Positions 25,533-32,889 of a DNA stretch of 64,000 nucleotides are shown here, piece after piece. The translations under genes were made by a program, and so were the position numbers. The DNA lies in assembly GCA_965263065.1 (NCBI GenBank), contig CBDHGH010000003.1, positions 2,170,001 to 2,234,000 on the forward strand, in the 5' to 3' direction. Every line of letters begins with the position of its first letter. Position 1 is the stretch's first letter. This DNA comes from TK10-74A sp965263065. Lineage in GTDB: Bacteria > Chloroflexota > Dehalococcoidia > Bin125. A model generated the notes under the pieces. It was not told where the DNA came from. It made no database searches and saw only the letters and a program-made list of their open reading frames with translations.

Positions 25533-25562
25533 TTGGCGGCCCGTCCGCCCCGACCATATACT
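25533..25562 (+). promoter_or_regulatory. predicted promoter of guaB3
   Basis: A -35-like TTGGCG (25533-25538) and a -10 box TATACT (25557-25562) are separated by 18 bases, on the guaB3 strand. Transcription would start near 25569, giving a leader of about 265 nt, unlike the leaderless genes elsewhere in the window. Confidence 0.55.
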
Positions 25563-25568
25563 CAGCCT

Positions 25569-25833
25569 CACGAACGACCGCTCGCGGCCGGGTCCGGGCG
25601 TACCCGGCGGCAAGGCGGTCTTCCGGAGGCACAGTGGGGCAGCCACTCGGCCACACCCGGACCCTCTCGCCATCCCCTGAGTCAGCGCGGCCTCGTGCCG
25701 CGCTGATTGCGTTCCGGGCGCGCGCCGCGTGGCGCACGCCCGCGAGCACGCCCGCCCACCGAGAGACCGGCCGCCCCGCGCGGCCGGTTTGCCCTTAAGC
25801 CGGGGCCAGTCGCCGATCCGGGAGGAAGCCGCC
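25569..25833 (+). ncRNA. structured 5' leader of guaB3 (unassigned)
   Basis: This leader contains three strong helices. First, GGGTCCGGG (25590-25598) pairs perfectly with CCCGGACCC (25656-25664), closing a domain that itself holds an AGTGG/CCACT hairpin. Second, TCAGCGCGGC (25682-25691) pairs with GCCGCGCTGA (25697-25706). Third, ACCGGCCGC (25766-25774) pairs with GCGGCCGGT (25780-25788) followed by TT, about 45 bases before the ATG. The layout (multi-helix domain followed by terminator-like hairpins ahead of a purine gene) looks regulatory. I tried cobalamin, purine and SRP consensus elements by eye and none fits. Confidence 0.4.
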
Positions 25834-26973
25834 ATGTCCGACATCCGACGCAAAGAGTTGCGACAGGCCTACGGCTTCGACGACGTCGCCATCGTCCCGG
25901 GTGAGATCACGGTCAACCCGGAACTCGTCGACATCTCGGCCAGCATCGCCGGCCTGCACCTCGACGTGCCCATCCTGGCCTCCGCGATGGACGCCGTCGT
26001 CGACCCCCACTTCGCGATCGAACTGGGCCGTCGCGGCGGCCTCGCGGTGCTCAACCTCGAGGGCCTGCAGTGCCGCTTCGAGGATCCCGACGAGATTCTC
26101 GCGCGCGTCGCCGGCAGCGACCAGGAGGGCGCGACGGCCATCCTCCAGGAGGCCTACACGAACCCCATCCGCCACGACCTCGTGGCCGCCCGCATCCAGC
26201 AGATCGTCGATGGCGGCGTCGCGGCCGCGGTCTCCGTCACGCCGCCCAACACCAAGAAGCTCGCGGCCACCATCCAGGAGGCCGGCGCCGACATCCTCGT
26301 CGTCCAGTCCACCGTCACCACCGCCCGCCACGAGTCCCGCTCGCTCAAGGGCCTCGTCCTGCACGACCTCGTCGCCGAGGTCGGCATCCCCGTGCTGGTC
26401 GGCAACACGGTCGGCTATCGCGCCGCGCTGGAGCTGATGGACGAGGGCATCGCCGGGCTGCTGGTCGGCGTCGGGCCGGGCGCGGCCTGCACCAGCCGCG
26501 AGGTGCTCGGCATCGGCGTCCCCCAGGTCACCGCGACGATCGACTGCGCCGCCGCCCGCGACGAGTTCGAGCGTCGCACCGGCCGCCGCGTGCCGATCAT
26601 CACCGACGGCGGCATCCGCACCGGCGGCGACGTCTGCAAGTCCTTCGCCGCCGGCGCCGACGCCGTCATGATCGGCTCGCCCTTCGCCGGCGCGCTCGAA
26701 GCCCCCGGTCGCGGCTACCACTGGGGCATGGCCACCCCCCACGCCGAACTGCCGCGCGGCGTCCGCGTGCACGTCGGCCGGCACACCAGCCTCGACAAGC
26801 TGCTGAGCGGCCCCACCTCGCGCACCGACGGCACCGAGAACCTGGCCGGCGCGCTGCGCACGTCGATGGGCAGCGTCGGCGCGCGCACCCTGATCGAGAT
26901 GCAGCAGACCGAGATGATCATCGCGCCCGCCATCAAGACCGAGGGCAAGATCTACCAGCAGCGGCGCGACTAG
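25834..26973 (+). CDS. guaB3: GuaB3 family IMP dehydrogenase-related protein
   Basis: A 379-residue TIM-barrel protein of the GuaB3 branch of the IMP dehydrogenase/GMP reductase superfamily, which lacks the CBS pair of GuaB. The start 'KELRQAYGFDDVAIVPG' and 'LASAMDAVVDPHFAIELG' are typical. 'GPGAACTSREVLGIGVPQ' contains the active-site Cys (about residue 219), and 'PIITDGGIRTGGDVCKSFAAG' the phosphate loop. The ATG at 25834 has GGGAGGAAG upstream. GuaB3 occurs mainly in actinobacteria, cyanobacteria and Chloroflexota. The catalytic Cys supports purine nucleotide chemistry, but the exact reaction (IMP oxidation or another step) cannot be told from sequence. A long structured leader precedes it. 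Confidence 0.92.
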   Translation: MSDIRRKELRQAYGFDDVAIVPGEITVNPELVDISASIAGLHLDVPILASAMDAVVDPHFAIELGRRGGLAVLNLEGLQCRFEDPDEILARVAGSDQEGATAILQEAYTNPIRHDLVAARIQQIVDGGVAAAVSVTPPNTKKLAATIQEAGADILVVQSTVTTARHESRSLKGLVLHDLVAEVGIPVLVGNTVGYRAALELMDEGIAGLLVGVGPGAACTSREVLGIGVPQVTATIDCAAARDEFERRTGRRVPIITDGGIRTGGDVCKSFAAGADAVMIGSPFAGALEAPGRGYHWGMATPHAELPRGVRVHVGRHTSLDKLLSGPTSRTDGTENLAGALRTSMGSVGARTLIEMQQTEMIIAPAIKTEGKIYQQRRD

Positions 26974-26985
26974 CCGTCGGGCCGC

Positions 26986-27345
26986 TCAGTCGATGACGGC
27001 CTGCAGCCGGCCGACGATCTCCTGCACGTCATCGAGTGCGTCGGCGACGTCCTCCTCGGTCATCCAACCTTCGTAGAAGTTCTGGTGCAAGGTGCCCGCC
27101 GAGCGGAAGAGATCCCGCAGCCGTTGGTTGGACAATTCCTCCGCCAGACGGTTGACGGTTCGGTGCAGGTCACCGTGGGTGCGATGCCGCCAGCCGCGTG
27201 TTTCCGCGGCGGCCTTGACTATTCGAGCGGTCGCGCCCCAACCCTTCTCCGAGGCCTGCAGCAGATCCCCCGCGGCAAGGTAGGTGTGGGATTTGGCGAG
27301 GAACTCGTTCGCGGTGTCGGTGTGGTAGCCGACGCGGGTGGTCAT
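26986..27345 (-). CDS. PaREP1-family protein, array copy 6 (last)
   Basis: The promoter-distal member of six tandem paralogues, 119 residues from the ATG at 27345 (an ATG three codons earlier is also in frame). The core 'AAGDLLQASEKGWGATARIV' followed by 'GWRHRTHGDLHRTVNRLAEE' and 'LHQNFYEGWM' is the PaREP1/HEPN-like helical pattern. It resembles copy 1 ('SEKGWGAAARMVK', 'HRDLH', 'LHQNFYEG') more than the four inner copies, so the two ends of the array may be the oldest. Its C-terminus is the most diverged. The stop is 13 bases from the guaB3 stop, convergent with it. Function unknown. Confidence 0.8.
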   Translation of the reverse strand: MTTRVGYHTDTANEFLAKSHTYLAAGDLLQASEKGWGATARIVKAAAETRGWRHRTHGDLHRTVNRLAEELSNQRLRDLFRSAGTLHQNFYEGWMTEEDVADALDDVQEIVGRLQAVID

Positions 27346-27701
27346 GACAGGCACGACTCCAACGCCGCCGCGAATCGCTCCACGTCATCGATTCCGCCGG
27401 CGACCATGGCTGCCGGCATATCGTCTTCGTAGGCGTTCTGGTCGAGGGCGTTGGCGGATCGGAAGAGACGCCGTAGCTCTTGCTCGGCCGATTCCTCCGC
27501 CACGAGGCCGACGGCGCGGTACAGGTCGCCGCGGTCGGCGTGGTCCCAGCCGCGGCTCTCGGCGACGGCCTCAACCATCTGCTCTGCGGCGCGCCACCCG
27601 TTCTCCGAGGCCTGCATCAGGTTGCCCTCGGCGAGGCAGGTGCGGGCCGCGGTGAGGAGATCGCTGACGGTGTCGGTGGGATGGTCGGCGTGGGTGGTCA
27701 T
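27342..27701 (-). CDS. PaREP1-family protein, array copy 5
   Basis: A 119-residue paralogue with the N-terminus shared by copies 2-5 ('MTTHADHPTDTV'), the core 'LAEGNLMQASENGWRAAEQM' and 'RGWDHADRGDLYRAVG'. The last 40 residues ('ALDQNAYEDDMPAAMVAGGI') are nearly identical to copy 4, while residues 68-85 ('VAEESAEQELRRLFRSAN') are distinctive. Start and stop overlap both neighbours by four bases (ATGA). Predicted all-helical and cytoplasmic. PaREP1 proteins are abundant in some archaea and Chloroflexota but none has a firm function; fold comparisons with HEPN-type four-helix domains are suggestive only. Confidence 0.82.
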   Translation of the reverse strand: MTTHADHPTDTVSDLLTAARTCLAEGNLMQASENGWRAAEQMVEAVAESRGWDHADRGDLYRAVGLVAEESAEQELRRLFRSANALDQNAYEDDMPAAMVAGGIDDVERFAAALESCLS

Positions 27702-28057
27702 GGCAGGTGGGATTCTAATGCAGCCGCGAACCGCTCCACGTCATCGATTCCGCCGGCGACCATGGCTGCCGGCATGTCGTCTTCGTAGGAGTTCTGGTCG
27801 AGGGCAGTGGCGGCGAGAAAGCGCCCCTGTAGTTCCTCGCCCCGAGACAACTCCGCCAGACGGTCGACGGCCCAGTACAGGTCGGCGCGGGTACTATGGT
27901 CCCAGCCCCGCTTCTCGGCGACGGCCTTCACCATCTGCTCCGCGGCGTGCCACGCCTTCGCAGATGCCTGCATCAGGTCGCCCTCGGCGAGGCAGGCGCG
28001 GGCCGCGGCGAGCAACTCGTTGACGGTGTCGGTAGGATGGTCGGCGTGGGTGGTCAC
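27698..28057 (-). CDS. PaREP1-family protein, array copy 4
   Basis: A 119-residue paralogue, 'MTTHADHPTDTVNELLAAAR' at the start, 'LAEGDLMQASAKAWHAAEQM' in the core and 'GWDHSTRADLYWAVDRLAEL' in the middle. The tail 'AAMVAGGIDDVERFAAALES' is shared with copy 5. The Trp replacing Arg in 'DLYWAV' is unique to this copy. ATGA overlaps join it to copies 3 and 5. All six genes appear to be read from one promoter in front of copy 1, so their products should be made together, possibly as mixed oligomers. Confidence 0.82.
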   Translation of the reverse strand: MTTHADHPTDTVNELLAAARACLAEGDLMQASAKAWHAAEQMVKAVAEKRGWDHSTRADLYWAVDRLAELSRGEELQGRFLAATALDQNSYEDDMPAAMVAGGIDDVERFAAALESHLP

Positions 28058-28413
28058 GACAGATAGGGCGCCAACGCGGCGGTGAACTCCTCCACCTCAT
28101 CGAGTCCGACGGCGACCGTTGCTGCCGGCATGTCGTCTTCGTAGGAGTTCTGGTCGAGGGCAGTGGCGGCAAGGAACAGGGGCCGTAGTTCCGCGCCCGC
28201 AGACAGGTCTGCCAGTCCGCCGACGGCCCGGTACAGGTCGGCGCGGGTGTCGTGGTCCCAGCCCCGGTTCTCGGCGACGGCTTTCACCATCTGCTCTGCG
28301 GCGCGCCACCCGTTCTCCGAGGCCTGCATCAGGTCGCCCTCGGCGAGGTCGGCACGGGCCGCGGCGAGGAGATCGCTGACGGTGTCGGTGGGATGGTCGG
28401 CGTGGGTGGTCAT
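28054..28413 (-). CDS. PaREP1-family protein, array copy 3
   Basis: A 119-residue paralogue differing from copy 2 at only about nine residues: 'GWDHDTRADLYRAVGGLADL', 'SAGAELRPLFLAA' and 'ATVAVGLDEVEEFTAALAPY' are common to both. The DNA of copies 2 and 3 is likewise nearly the same, so this is the most recent duplication (or a gene conversion) in the array. Differences cluster in residues 13-22 and 42-50. ATGA overlaps are kept on both sides, which means the repeat unit is a whole 356-bp gene-plus-junction. Confidence 0.82.
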   Translation of the reverse strand: MTTHADHPTDTVSDLLAAARADLAEGDLMQASENGWRAAEQMVKAVAENRGWDHDTRADLYRAVGGLADLSAGAELRPLFLAATALDQNSYEDDMPAATVAVGLDEVEEFTAALAPYLS

Positions 28414-28769
28414 GGCAGATAGGGCGCCAACGCGGCGGTGAACTCCTCCACCTCATCGAGTCCGACGGCGACCGTTGCTGCCGGCATGTCGTCTTCGTAG
28501 GAGTTCTGATCGAGCGCATTGGCGGCAAGGAACAGGGGCCGTAGTTCCGCGCCCGCAGACAGGTCTGCCAGTCCGCCGACGGCCCGGTACAGGTCGGCGC
28601 GGGTGTCGTGGTCCCAGCCTCGCTTCTCGGCGACGGCCTCGACCATCTGCTCCGCGGCGCGCCACCCGTTCGCCGAGGCCTGCATCAGGTCGCCCTCGGC
28701 GAGGCAGGTGCGGGCCGCGGCGAGCAACTCGTTGACGGTGTCGGTGGGATGGTCGGCGTGCGTGGTCAT
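28410..28769 (-). CDS. PaREP1-family protein, array copy 2
   Basis: A 119-residue paralogue almost identical to copy 3 from residue 50 onward. Its N-terminal part ('TVNELLAAARTCLAEGDLMQ') instead resembles copies 4 and 5, a mosaic pattern that points to recombination between units. It starts with ATGA overlapping the stop of copy 1. Conserved positions across all copies are Gly-Asp/Asn-Leu-x-Gln-Ala-Ser near residue 25, Gly-Trp-x-His near 50 and Asp-Leu-His/Tyr near 58; these are the best candidates for functional residues. Confidence 0.82.
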   Translation of the reverse strand: MTTHADHPTDTVNELLAAARTCLAEGDLMQASANGWRAAEQMVEAVAEKRGWDHDTRADLYRAVGGLADLSAGAELRPLFLAANALDQNSYEDDMPAATVAVGLDEVEEFTAALAPYLP

Positions 28770-29125
28770 GGCAAGTAGGACTCCAATGCAGCCGTGAACT
28801 GCTCCGCGTGATGGATTCCAACGGCGACCGTGGCTGCCCGCATGTCGCCTTCGTAGAAGTTCTGGTGGAGGGCGTTGGCGGAAAGAAAGAGGCGCTGTAG
28901 TTCATTGTCTGCCGACAGATCCGCCAGACGGCGGACGGCGCGGTGCAGATCGCGATGCGAGCTATGCCGCCAGCCGCGCGTCTCAGCGACGGCCTTGACC
29001 ATGCGCGCGGCGGCGCCCCATCCCTTCTCCGAGGCTTGCAGCAGGTCACCCTCGGCGAGGTGGGCGCGAGCCTTGCTGAGGAACTCGCTGGCGGTGTCGC
29101 TGTGATAGTCGGAGCGGGTGGTCAT
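28766..29125 (-). CDS. PaREP1-family protein, array copy 1 (promoter-proximal)
   Basis: The first gene of the array, 119 residues, and the copy closest to PaREP1 proteins in general: 'AEGDLLQASEKGWGAAARMV', 'GWRHSSHRDLHRAVRRLADL' and 'ANALHQNFYEGDM'. A -10 box TATGAT at 29132-29137 ends 6 nt before the ATG, so the whole operon is probably transcribed from here as a leaderless mRNA. Copies 2-6 follow with four-base overlaps. Helical, soluble, no catalytic motif that I can name. It sits 41 bases from the convergent... upstream prmC end, on the same strand order as prmC-prfA but with its own promoter. Confidence 0.83.
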   Translation of the reverse strand: MTTRSDYHSDTASEFLSKARAHLAEGDLLQASEKGWGAAARMVKAVAETRGWRHSSHRDLHRAVRRLADLSADNELQRLFLSANALHQNFYEGDMRAATVAVGIHHAEQFTAALESYLP

Positions 29126-29169
29126 GGGTCAATCATAGCCTGCGGCCGGCAACGCGACGTGAGCCGCCC

Positions 29170-30030
29170 CTACCCCGCCACGATCTTCACGGCCCGCGCC
29201 GCGCCCGACAGATCGTTCAGCACCTCCACCTGCGCCAGCCCGACCAGCCGCCGCGCCGCCTCCGACACCTCCCGCGCCAGCGCCGGGTCGATCTCCAGCA
29301 CCGCGATGCCCCCCGGCGCGAGCCGCGCGCCCAGCTGCGTCACCAGCCGCAGGATCAGCTCCACCCCCGTCGTGCCCGGCGTGACCGCCGCCCGTGGCTC
29401 GTAGCGGCGGATCTCCGGCGCCAGCCCCGCGACCGCCGCCTCCGCCACATAGGGCAGATTCGCGACCACGCACTCCAGCGGTCCCCGCAGCGGCGTCAGC
29501 AGGTCGCCCTGCAGCCAGTCGTGGCGGCGGCGCGGCGTCAGCCGTTGCGCGTTCTCCCGTGCGACGCGCAGCGCCGCCGCCGACACGTCGATGCCCAGTA
29601 GCCGCGCGTCGCGACGGCCGCGCAGGATCGCCAGCCCAATCGCGCCCGACCCCGTCCCCACGTCGACCACGCGCGCCCGCCGCACCCGCTGCTCGCGCAG
29701 GTGCTCCAGCGCCGTCTCGACCAGCAGCTCGCTCTCGGGCCGCGGGATCAGCACGTCGGGCGTAACGTGGATGTCGAGCTTGTAGAACTCCCGATGCCCC
29801 GTGATGTAGGCCACCGGCTCCCGCTGCAGCCGCCGCGCGATGGCCGCCTCGAACGCCGCCGCCGCCTCCGGCGTCAGCACGTCCTCCAGGTGCGCGTAGA
29901 AGCGCGCCCGCGAGCGATCGCTGAAGTGGCGCAGCAGCACCTCCGCCTCGAAGCGCGCATCGTCGATGCCCGCGTCGTGCAACCGCGCCGTCGCCGCCAT
30001 CCACACGTCGCGCATCGCCGCCGCGCTCAC
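29170..30030 (-). CDS. prmC: peptide chain release factor N5-glutamine methyltransferase
   Basis: A 286-residue PrmC that methylates the Gln of the GGQ motif in release factors. The N-terminal helical domain ends in 'YITGHREFYKLDIHVTPDVL', then the Rossmann domain has 'VVDVGTGSGAIGLAIL' (SAM loop) and the catalytic motif 'VVANLPYV', where most PrmC have NPPY. I start at the GTG at 30030, which overlaps the prfA stop (GTGA); an ATG five codons later is the alternative. Its substrate, release factor 1, is encoded immediately upstream in the same operon, which fully supports the call. Confidence 0.93.
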   Translation of the reverse strand: MSAAAMRDVWMAATARLHDAGIDDARFEAEVLLRHFSDRSRARFYAHLEDVLTPEAAAAFEAAIARRLQREPVAYITGHREFYKLDIHVTPDVLIPRPESELLVETALEHLREQRVRRARVVDVGTGSGAIGLAILRGRRDARLLGIDVSAAALRVARENAQRLTPRRRHDWLQGDLLTPLRGPLECVVANLPYVAEAAVAGLAPEIRRYEPRAAVTPGTTGVELILRLVTQLGARLAPGGIAVLEIDPALAREVSEAARRLVGLAQVEVLNDLSGAARAVKIVAG

Positions 30031-31148
30031 CGCGCCGACTCCGCCACGGCCGCCTCCCGCGACACCGACTCCAGCGCCTTCGCCTCCTCCGCCGTCGCCA
30101 CCGCGTCGATCAGCGCGTCGATGTCGCCCTCGATGACCAGGTGCAGGTTGTGCTTCGTCAGCCCGATGCGATGGTCCGTCACCCGGTTCTCGGGGAAGTT
30201 GTAGGTGCGGATCTTCTCCGACCGATCGCCCGTGCCCACCTGCGACCGGCGCCGGTCCGACCGCTCCTGCACGGCCTCCCGCATCTGCATGTCGTACAGC
30301 CGCGCTCGCAGCACGCTCATCGCCTTGAGCCGGTTCTTCAACTGCGACCGTTCGTCCGTGCACGTGACGACGATGCCCGTCGGCTCGTGCGTCAGCCGCA
30401 CCCCCGTCTCGACCTTGTTCACGTTCTGACCGCCCGCCCCGCCCGAGTGGAAGCGGTCCATGCGCACGTCCGACTCCGCGATCTCCACGTCGACCGCCTC
30501 CGCCTCCGGCAGCACCGCCACCGTCGCCGTCGAGGTGTGGATGCGGCCCTGCGCCTCCGTCTCGGGCACGCGCTGCACGCGGTGCACCCCGCTCTCGTAC
30601 TTGAAGCGCGAGAACGCCCCGTCGCCCGTCACCTGCAGGATGACCTCCTTCACGCCGCCGCCGGGCTTCGCGTTCGCGCTCACGATGTCCGGTGCCCAAT
30701 GCCGCCCCTCCGCGTAGCGCGTATAGGCGCGCAGCAGGTCGCCGGCCCACAGTCCCGCCTCGTCGCCGCCCGCCCCGGCCCGGATCTCGATCAGGACGTT
30801 GCGGTCATCGTTCGGATCCTTGGGCAGCAGCGCCCGCTTCGCCTCCTCCTCCAGCGCCGCCATCGCCACTCGCAGCTCCTCGAACTCCGCCCGCGCCATC
30901 TCCTCGATCTCCGCCTCGCCGCTCCCCCGCGACACCTCCTCCGCCTGCGCCATGTCGTCCTGCGTCTTGTGGTAGCGCGTCAGCAACTCGATCAGCGGCT
31001 CCAACTGCGACCGCTCCCGCGTCAGCAGCAGCAGCCGCACCCGGTCCGTCGCCACCCCCGGCGACGCCATCTCCTGCTCCACCGCATCGAAGCGGTCGCG
31101 CATCAGGGCGATCTGTCGCCACATCGGGGAGAGCGAAGCGTCACTCAT
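30027..31148 (-). CDS. prfA: peptide chain release factor 1
   Basis: A 373-residue class I release factor reading UAA and UAG. The codon-recognition loop 'RVPETEAQGRIHTS' (PxT near residue 193) and the catalytic 'SGGAGGQNVNKVETG' (GGQ near 238-240) are both present. The N-terminal helical domain and 'NDDRNVLIEIRAGAGGDEA' are typical RF1, not RF2 (no SPF motif, no programmed frameshift). A -10 box TATACT at 31158-31163 lies 9 nt before the ATG, so the mRNA has at most a couple of leader bases. prmC follows with a GTGA overlap. Confidence 0.95.
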   Translation of the reverse strand: MSDASLSPMWRQIALMRDRFDAVEQEMASPGVATDRVRLLLLTRERSQLEPLIELLTRYHKTQDDMAQAEEVSRGSGEAEIEEMARAEFEELRVAMAALEEEAKRALLPKDPNDDRNVLIEIRAGAGGDEAGLWAGDLLRAYTRYAEGRHWAPDIVSANAKPGGGVKEVILQVTGDGAFSRFKYESGVHRVQRVPETEAQGRIHTSTATVAVLPEAEAVDVEIAESDVRMDRFHSGGAGGQNVNKVETGVRLTHEPTGIVVTCTDERSQLKNRLKAMSVLRARLYDMQMREAVQERSDRRRSQVGTGDRSEKIRTYNFPENRVTDHRIGLTKHNLHLVIEGDIDALIDAVATAEEAKALESVSREAAVAESAR

Positions 31149-31225
31149 GGTCCCCCGAGTATACGGTCCCCCGGCGTCGGGGCCCTGCCCACTGGTCTAC
31201 CCTCGATGCGGAAGGGCCGCCCACG

Positions 31226-31588
31226 ATGGACTCCCAGCTCCCCGACATCATGCCGCTGATCGCCGAGGCCCCCTGGCGCGAGGCGGTGACCTACCGCGAG
31301 ACGTGGCCGCACGAGTACGTGGTGATCAAGAAGGACGGCCAGCAGGCGTTGCTCGACGCGTTCTGCGCGCGGATCGCGGCGGGCGAGGGCGTCGAGTGCC
31401 GCTTCTTCCACCAGACGCGGCCGTATCTCTTCCTGGCCGGCTACAAGTACTGGACGATGACCGACTGCGCCGACATCGACGTCGACGTGGAGGACGACGT
31501 GCTCAACCGCGCGCCGCTCTACCGCGACCGCCGCGACTTCGTCATCCGGCCCGGGGACTCCGGGATGCGAGAGGATGCCCCGCCATGA
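31226..31588 (+). CDS. hypothetical protein coupled to DUF4268
   Basis: A 120-residue acidic protein starting at the ATG at 31226 with GGAAGGG upstream. It reads like a single alpha/beta domain: 'WREAVTYRETWPHEYVVIKK' followed by 'CRFFHQTRPYLFLAGYKYWT' and 'DIDVDVEDDVLNRAPLYRDR'. I do not recognise a named family. The stop overlaps the ATG of the next gene by four bases, so it is co-translated with the DUF4268 nuclease-like protein, and a partner or specificity role for that protein is the natural guess. Confidence 0.75.
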   Translation: MDSQLPDIMPLIAEAPWREAVTYRETWPHEYVVIKKDGQQALLDAFCARIAAGEGVECRFFHQTRPYLFLAGYKYWTMTDCADIDVDVEDDVLNRAPLYRDRRDFVIRPGDSGMREDAPP

Positions 31589-32571
31589 CCGCGCCCGAAG
31601 ACGGCGTCGAACAGTTGGATGTCCGTACGTGCTGGGAGCACGAGGCGCTCGACTTCACGCCCTGGCTGGCGAAGCAGGAGAACCTCGACCTCCTCGGGGC
31701 GGAGTTGGGCCTGTCGCTGGAGTGCGCCCAAACGGAGGTGCAGGTCGGTTCGATGTACCTCGACATCCTGGCGAAGGAACGCGATACCGGCGTGCTGGTC
31801 GCCATCGAGAACCAGCTTGAGGAGACCGACCTCGGCCATCTGGGTCAGTTGCTCACCTACGCCTCCGGCCTTGACGCGCGCGTCGCCATCTGGGTGGCGC
31901 CCGCGTTCTACCACGAGTACGCGCAGGCGCTGCACAAGCTCAACCAGTGGACCGGCGACGCGATCCGCTTCTACGGCGTCAAGGTCGAGGTCGTCCGCAG
32001 GCCCGGCGGCGAGCCCGAGCCACGCTTCCGCACGGTCGTGTACCCCGGCGAGTGGCACCTGGACCGCACGCTGGCGCCGTACGCGAAGTCCGCGCGCGCC
32101 CAACAACACGACGACTTCTTCCGGCCGCTGATCGCGGAGTTGAGGCGGGCGCGCTTCGCCGACCGTGCGACCCAGTACTTCGACTACACCGGCCGAATCC
32201 TCCCCTCCGGGCTCGACGATGGCATCGGCTACGCGGTGTCGTTCTGGAAGACGGGCGCTTGGGTAACCCTCTACATCGAGACGGAGGACAAGGCGCTGAC
32301 CAAGCGCGTGTTCGACGCGCTGATGGAAAATCGGGCGGAGATCGAGTCTCGTATCGCCGTCGCCCCCGGTGACGAGTGGCACTGGCTCAGGCACGACCCA
32401 CACCTATTCTGCTCCATCAGCGTCCGCAGGGACGGCACGATCGACGATCCGCCCGAGGAATTGAAGCGGACCCGGGCGTGGATGCTCGACCTGCTCCCCC
32501 GGTTCCGGGACGTTTTCGACCCCCGCGTCGAGCAGATCCTCAAAGAGTCGCGGCCCGCGAACGGCGGCTGA
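31585..32571 (+). CDS. DUF4268 family protein with PD-(D/E)XK-like nuclease core
   Basis: A 328-residue protein. The first 150 residues hold a restriction-endonuclease-like core: 'EALDFTPWLAKQENLDLLG', 'VGSMYLDILAKERDTGVLVA' with the metal Asp, then 'IENQLEETDLGHLGQLLTYA' with the Glu-x-Gln of the active site. The C-terminal half (about 180-325) is the DUF4268 domain, 'FFRPLIAELRRARFADRATQ' to 'WHWLRHDPHLFCSISV'. Such proteins are scattered in bacterial accessory regions near restriction genes; activity is unproven. The start overlaps the stop of the 120-residue gene upstream. Codon use is that of the core genome. Confidence 0.8.
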   Translation: MTAPEDGVEQLDVRTCWEHEALDFTPWLAKQENLDLLGAELGLSLECAQTEVQVGSMYLDILAKERDTGVLVAIENQLEETDLGHLGQLLTYASGLDARVAIWVAPAFYHEYAQALHKLNQWTGDAIRFYGVKVEVVRRPGGEPEPRFRTVVYPGEWHLDRTLAPYAKSARAQQHDDFFRPLIAELRRARFADRATQYFDYTGRILPSGLDDGIGYAVSFWKTGAWVTLYIETEDKALTKRVFDALMENRAEIESRIAVAPGDEWHWLRHDPHLFCSISVRRDGTIDDPPEELKRTRAWMLDLLPRFRDVFDPRVEQILKESRPANGG

Positions 32572-32615
32572 TCCGGCGCTGGTCCCCCCGGAAGGGGCAC
32601 TGCGATAATCGTGCC

Positions 32616-32643
32616 ATGGATCTGCTCCGGCAGGACGCCGATC
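32616..32643 (+). pseudogene. stub of a plus-strand gene start
   Basis: GATAAT at 32604-32609 is followed after 6 nt by ATG (32616), the leaderless pattern of this genome. The frame begins 'MDLLRQDADL' but then runs antisense through the convergent gene ending at 32644, so the body of the original gene appears to have been lost. Only the start region supports this. Confidence 0.3.
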
Positions 32644-32889
32644 TCACTCACCCTCTAGGAACTCCAGCGGGCCTTCCAGATCCCAGAGGACGCCTTCGAC
32701 CTCAAATATGTCGTACTGCCCCCGGAAGCTCTCCCAGACGCCGGCCTCCCGGAGCGCCTCAACGAGTTCCTTGGGGGACATTGCCGCGATCTTCCCGCGC
32801 TCGTAAAACGCGGCCGCCCCCACCGCGTTCTGCCGCGCGTTGATCAGCACAGCGCGGGCGTGGCTGACGAAGGCGGTTCGAGTGGTCAT
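32644..32889 (-). CDS. hypothetical protein, 81 residues
   Basis: A small soluble protein beginning 'MTTRTAFVSHARAVLINARQ' and ending with the acidic stretch 'VEGVLWDLEGPLEFLEGE'. The ATG has a good ribosome site (GGGAGAA, 6 bases upstream). The start overlaps by four bases the stop of a truncated DUF5615 frame, which itself follows a DUF433 antitoxin. It therefore sits at the end of a toxin-antitoxin-like operon and may have replaced the toxin's C-terminal part. No family recognised. Confidence 0.65.
   Translation of the reverse strand: MTTRTAFVSHARAVLINARQNAVGAAAFYERGKIAAMSPKELVEALREAGVWESFRGQYDIFEVEGVLWDLEGPLEFLEGE

Larger units (their letters stand above)
26986..29125 (-). repeat. six-unit tandem gene array, 356-bp period
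   Basis: Six homologous genes of 119 codons each overlap the next by ATGA, so the period is 356 bp throughout. Inner copies 2-5 are closer to each other than to the two end copies. Similarity is highest between units 2 and 3. This is a gene amplification, not a CRISPR-like or satellite repeat. Confidence 0.9.

Noticed and set aside
25569..25833. guaB3 leader as a cobalamin riboswitch or SRP RNA
   Set aside because: A partial GCCAC match and a GGCGGTCTTCCGGAGG stretch were tempting, but the B12 box, the SRP apical loop and the expected helix order are absent.
26986..29125. Regular repeat that could be mistaken for a CRISPR or satellite array
   Set aside because: The period is 356 bp, all units are open reading frames with ATGA junctions, and there are no short constant repeats with unique spacers.
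26986..29125. HEPN RNase active site (R-x4-6-H) in the PaREP1 proteins
   Set aside because: Conserved Arg and His occur as RGWxH, which does not match the motif and is not uniformly spaced, so no RNase activity is claimed.
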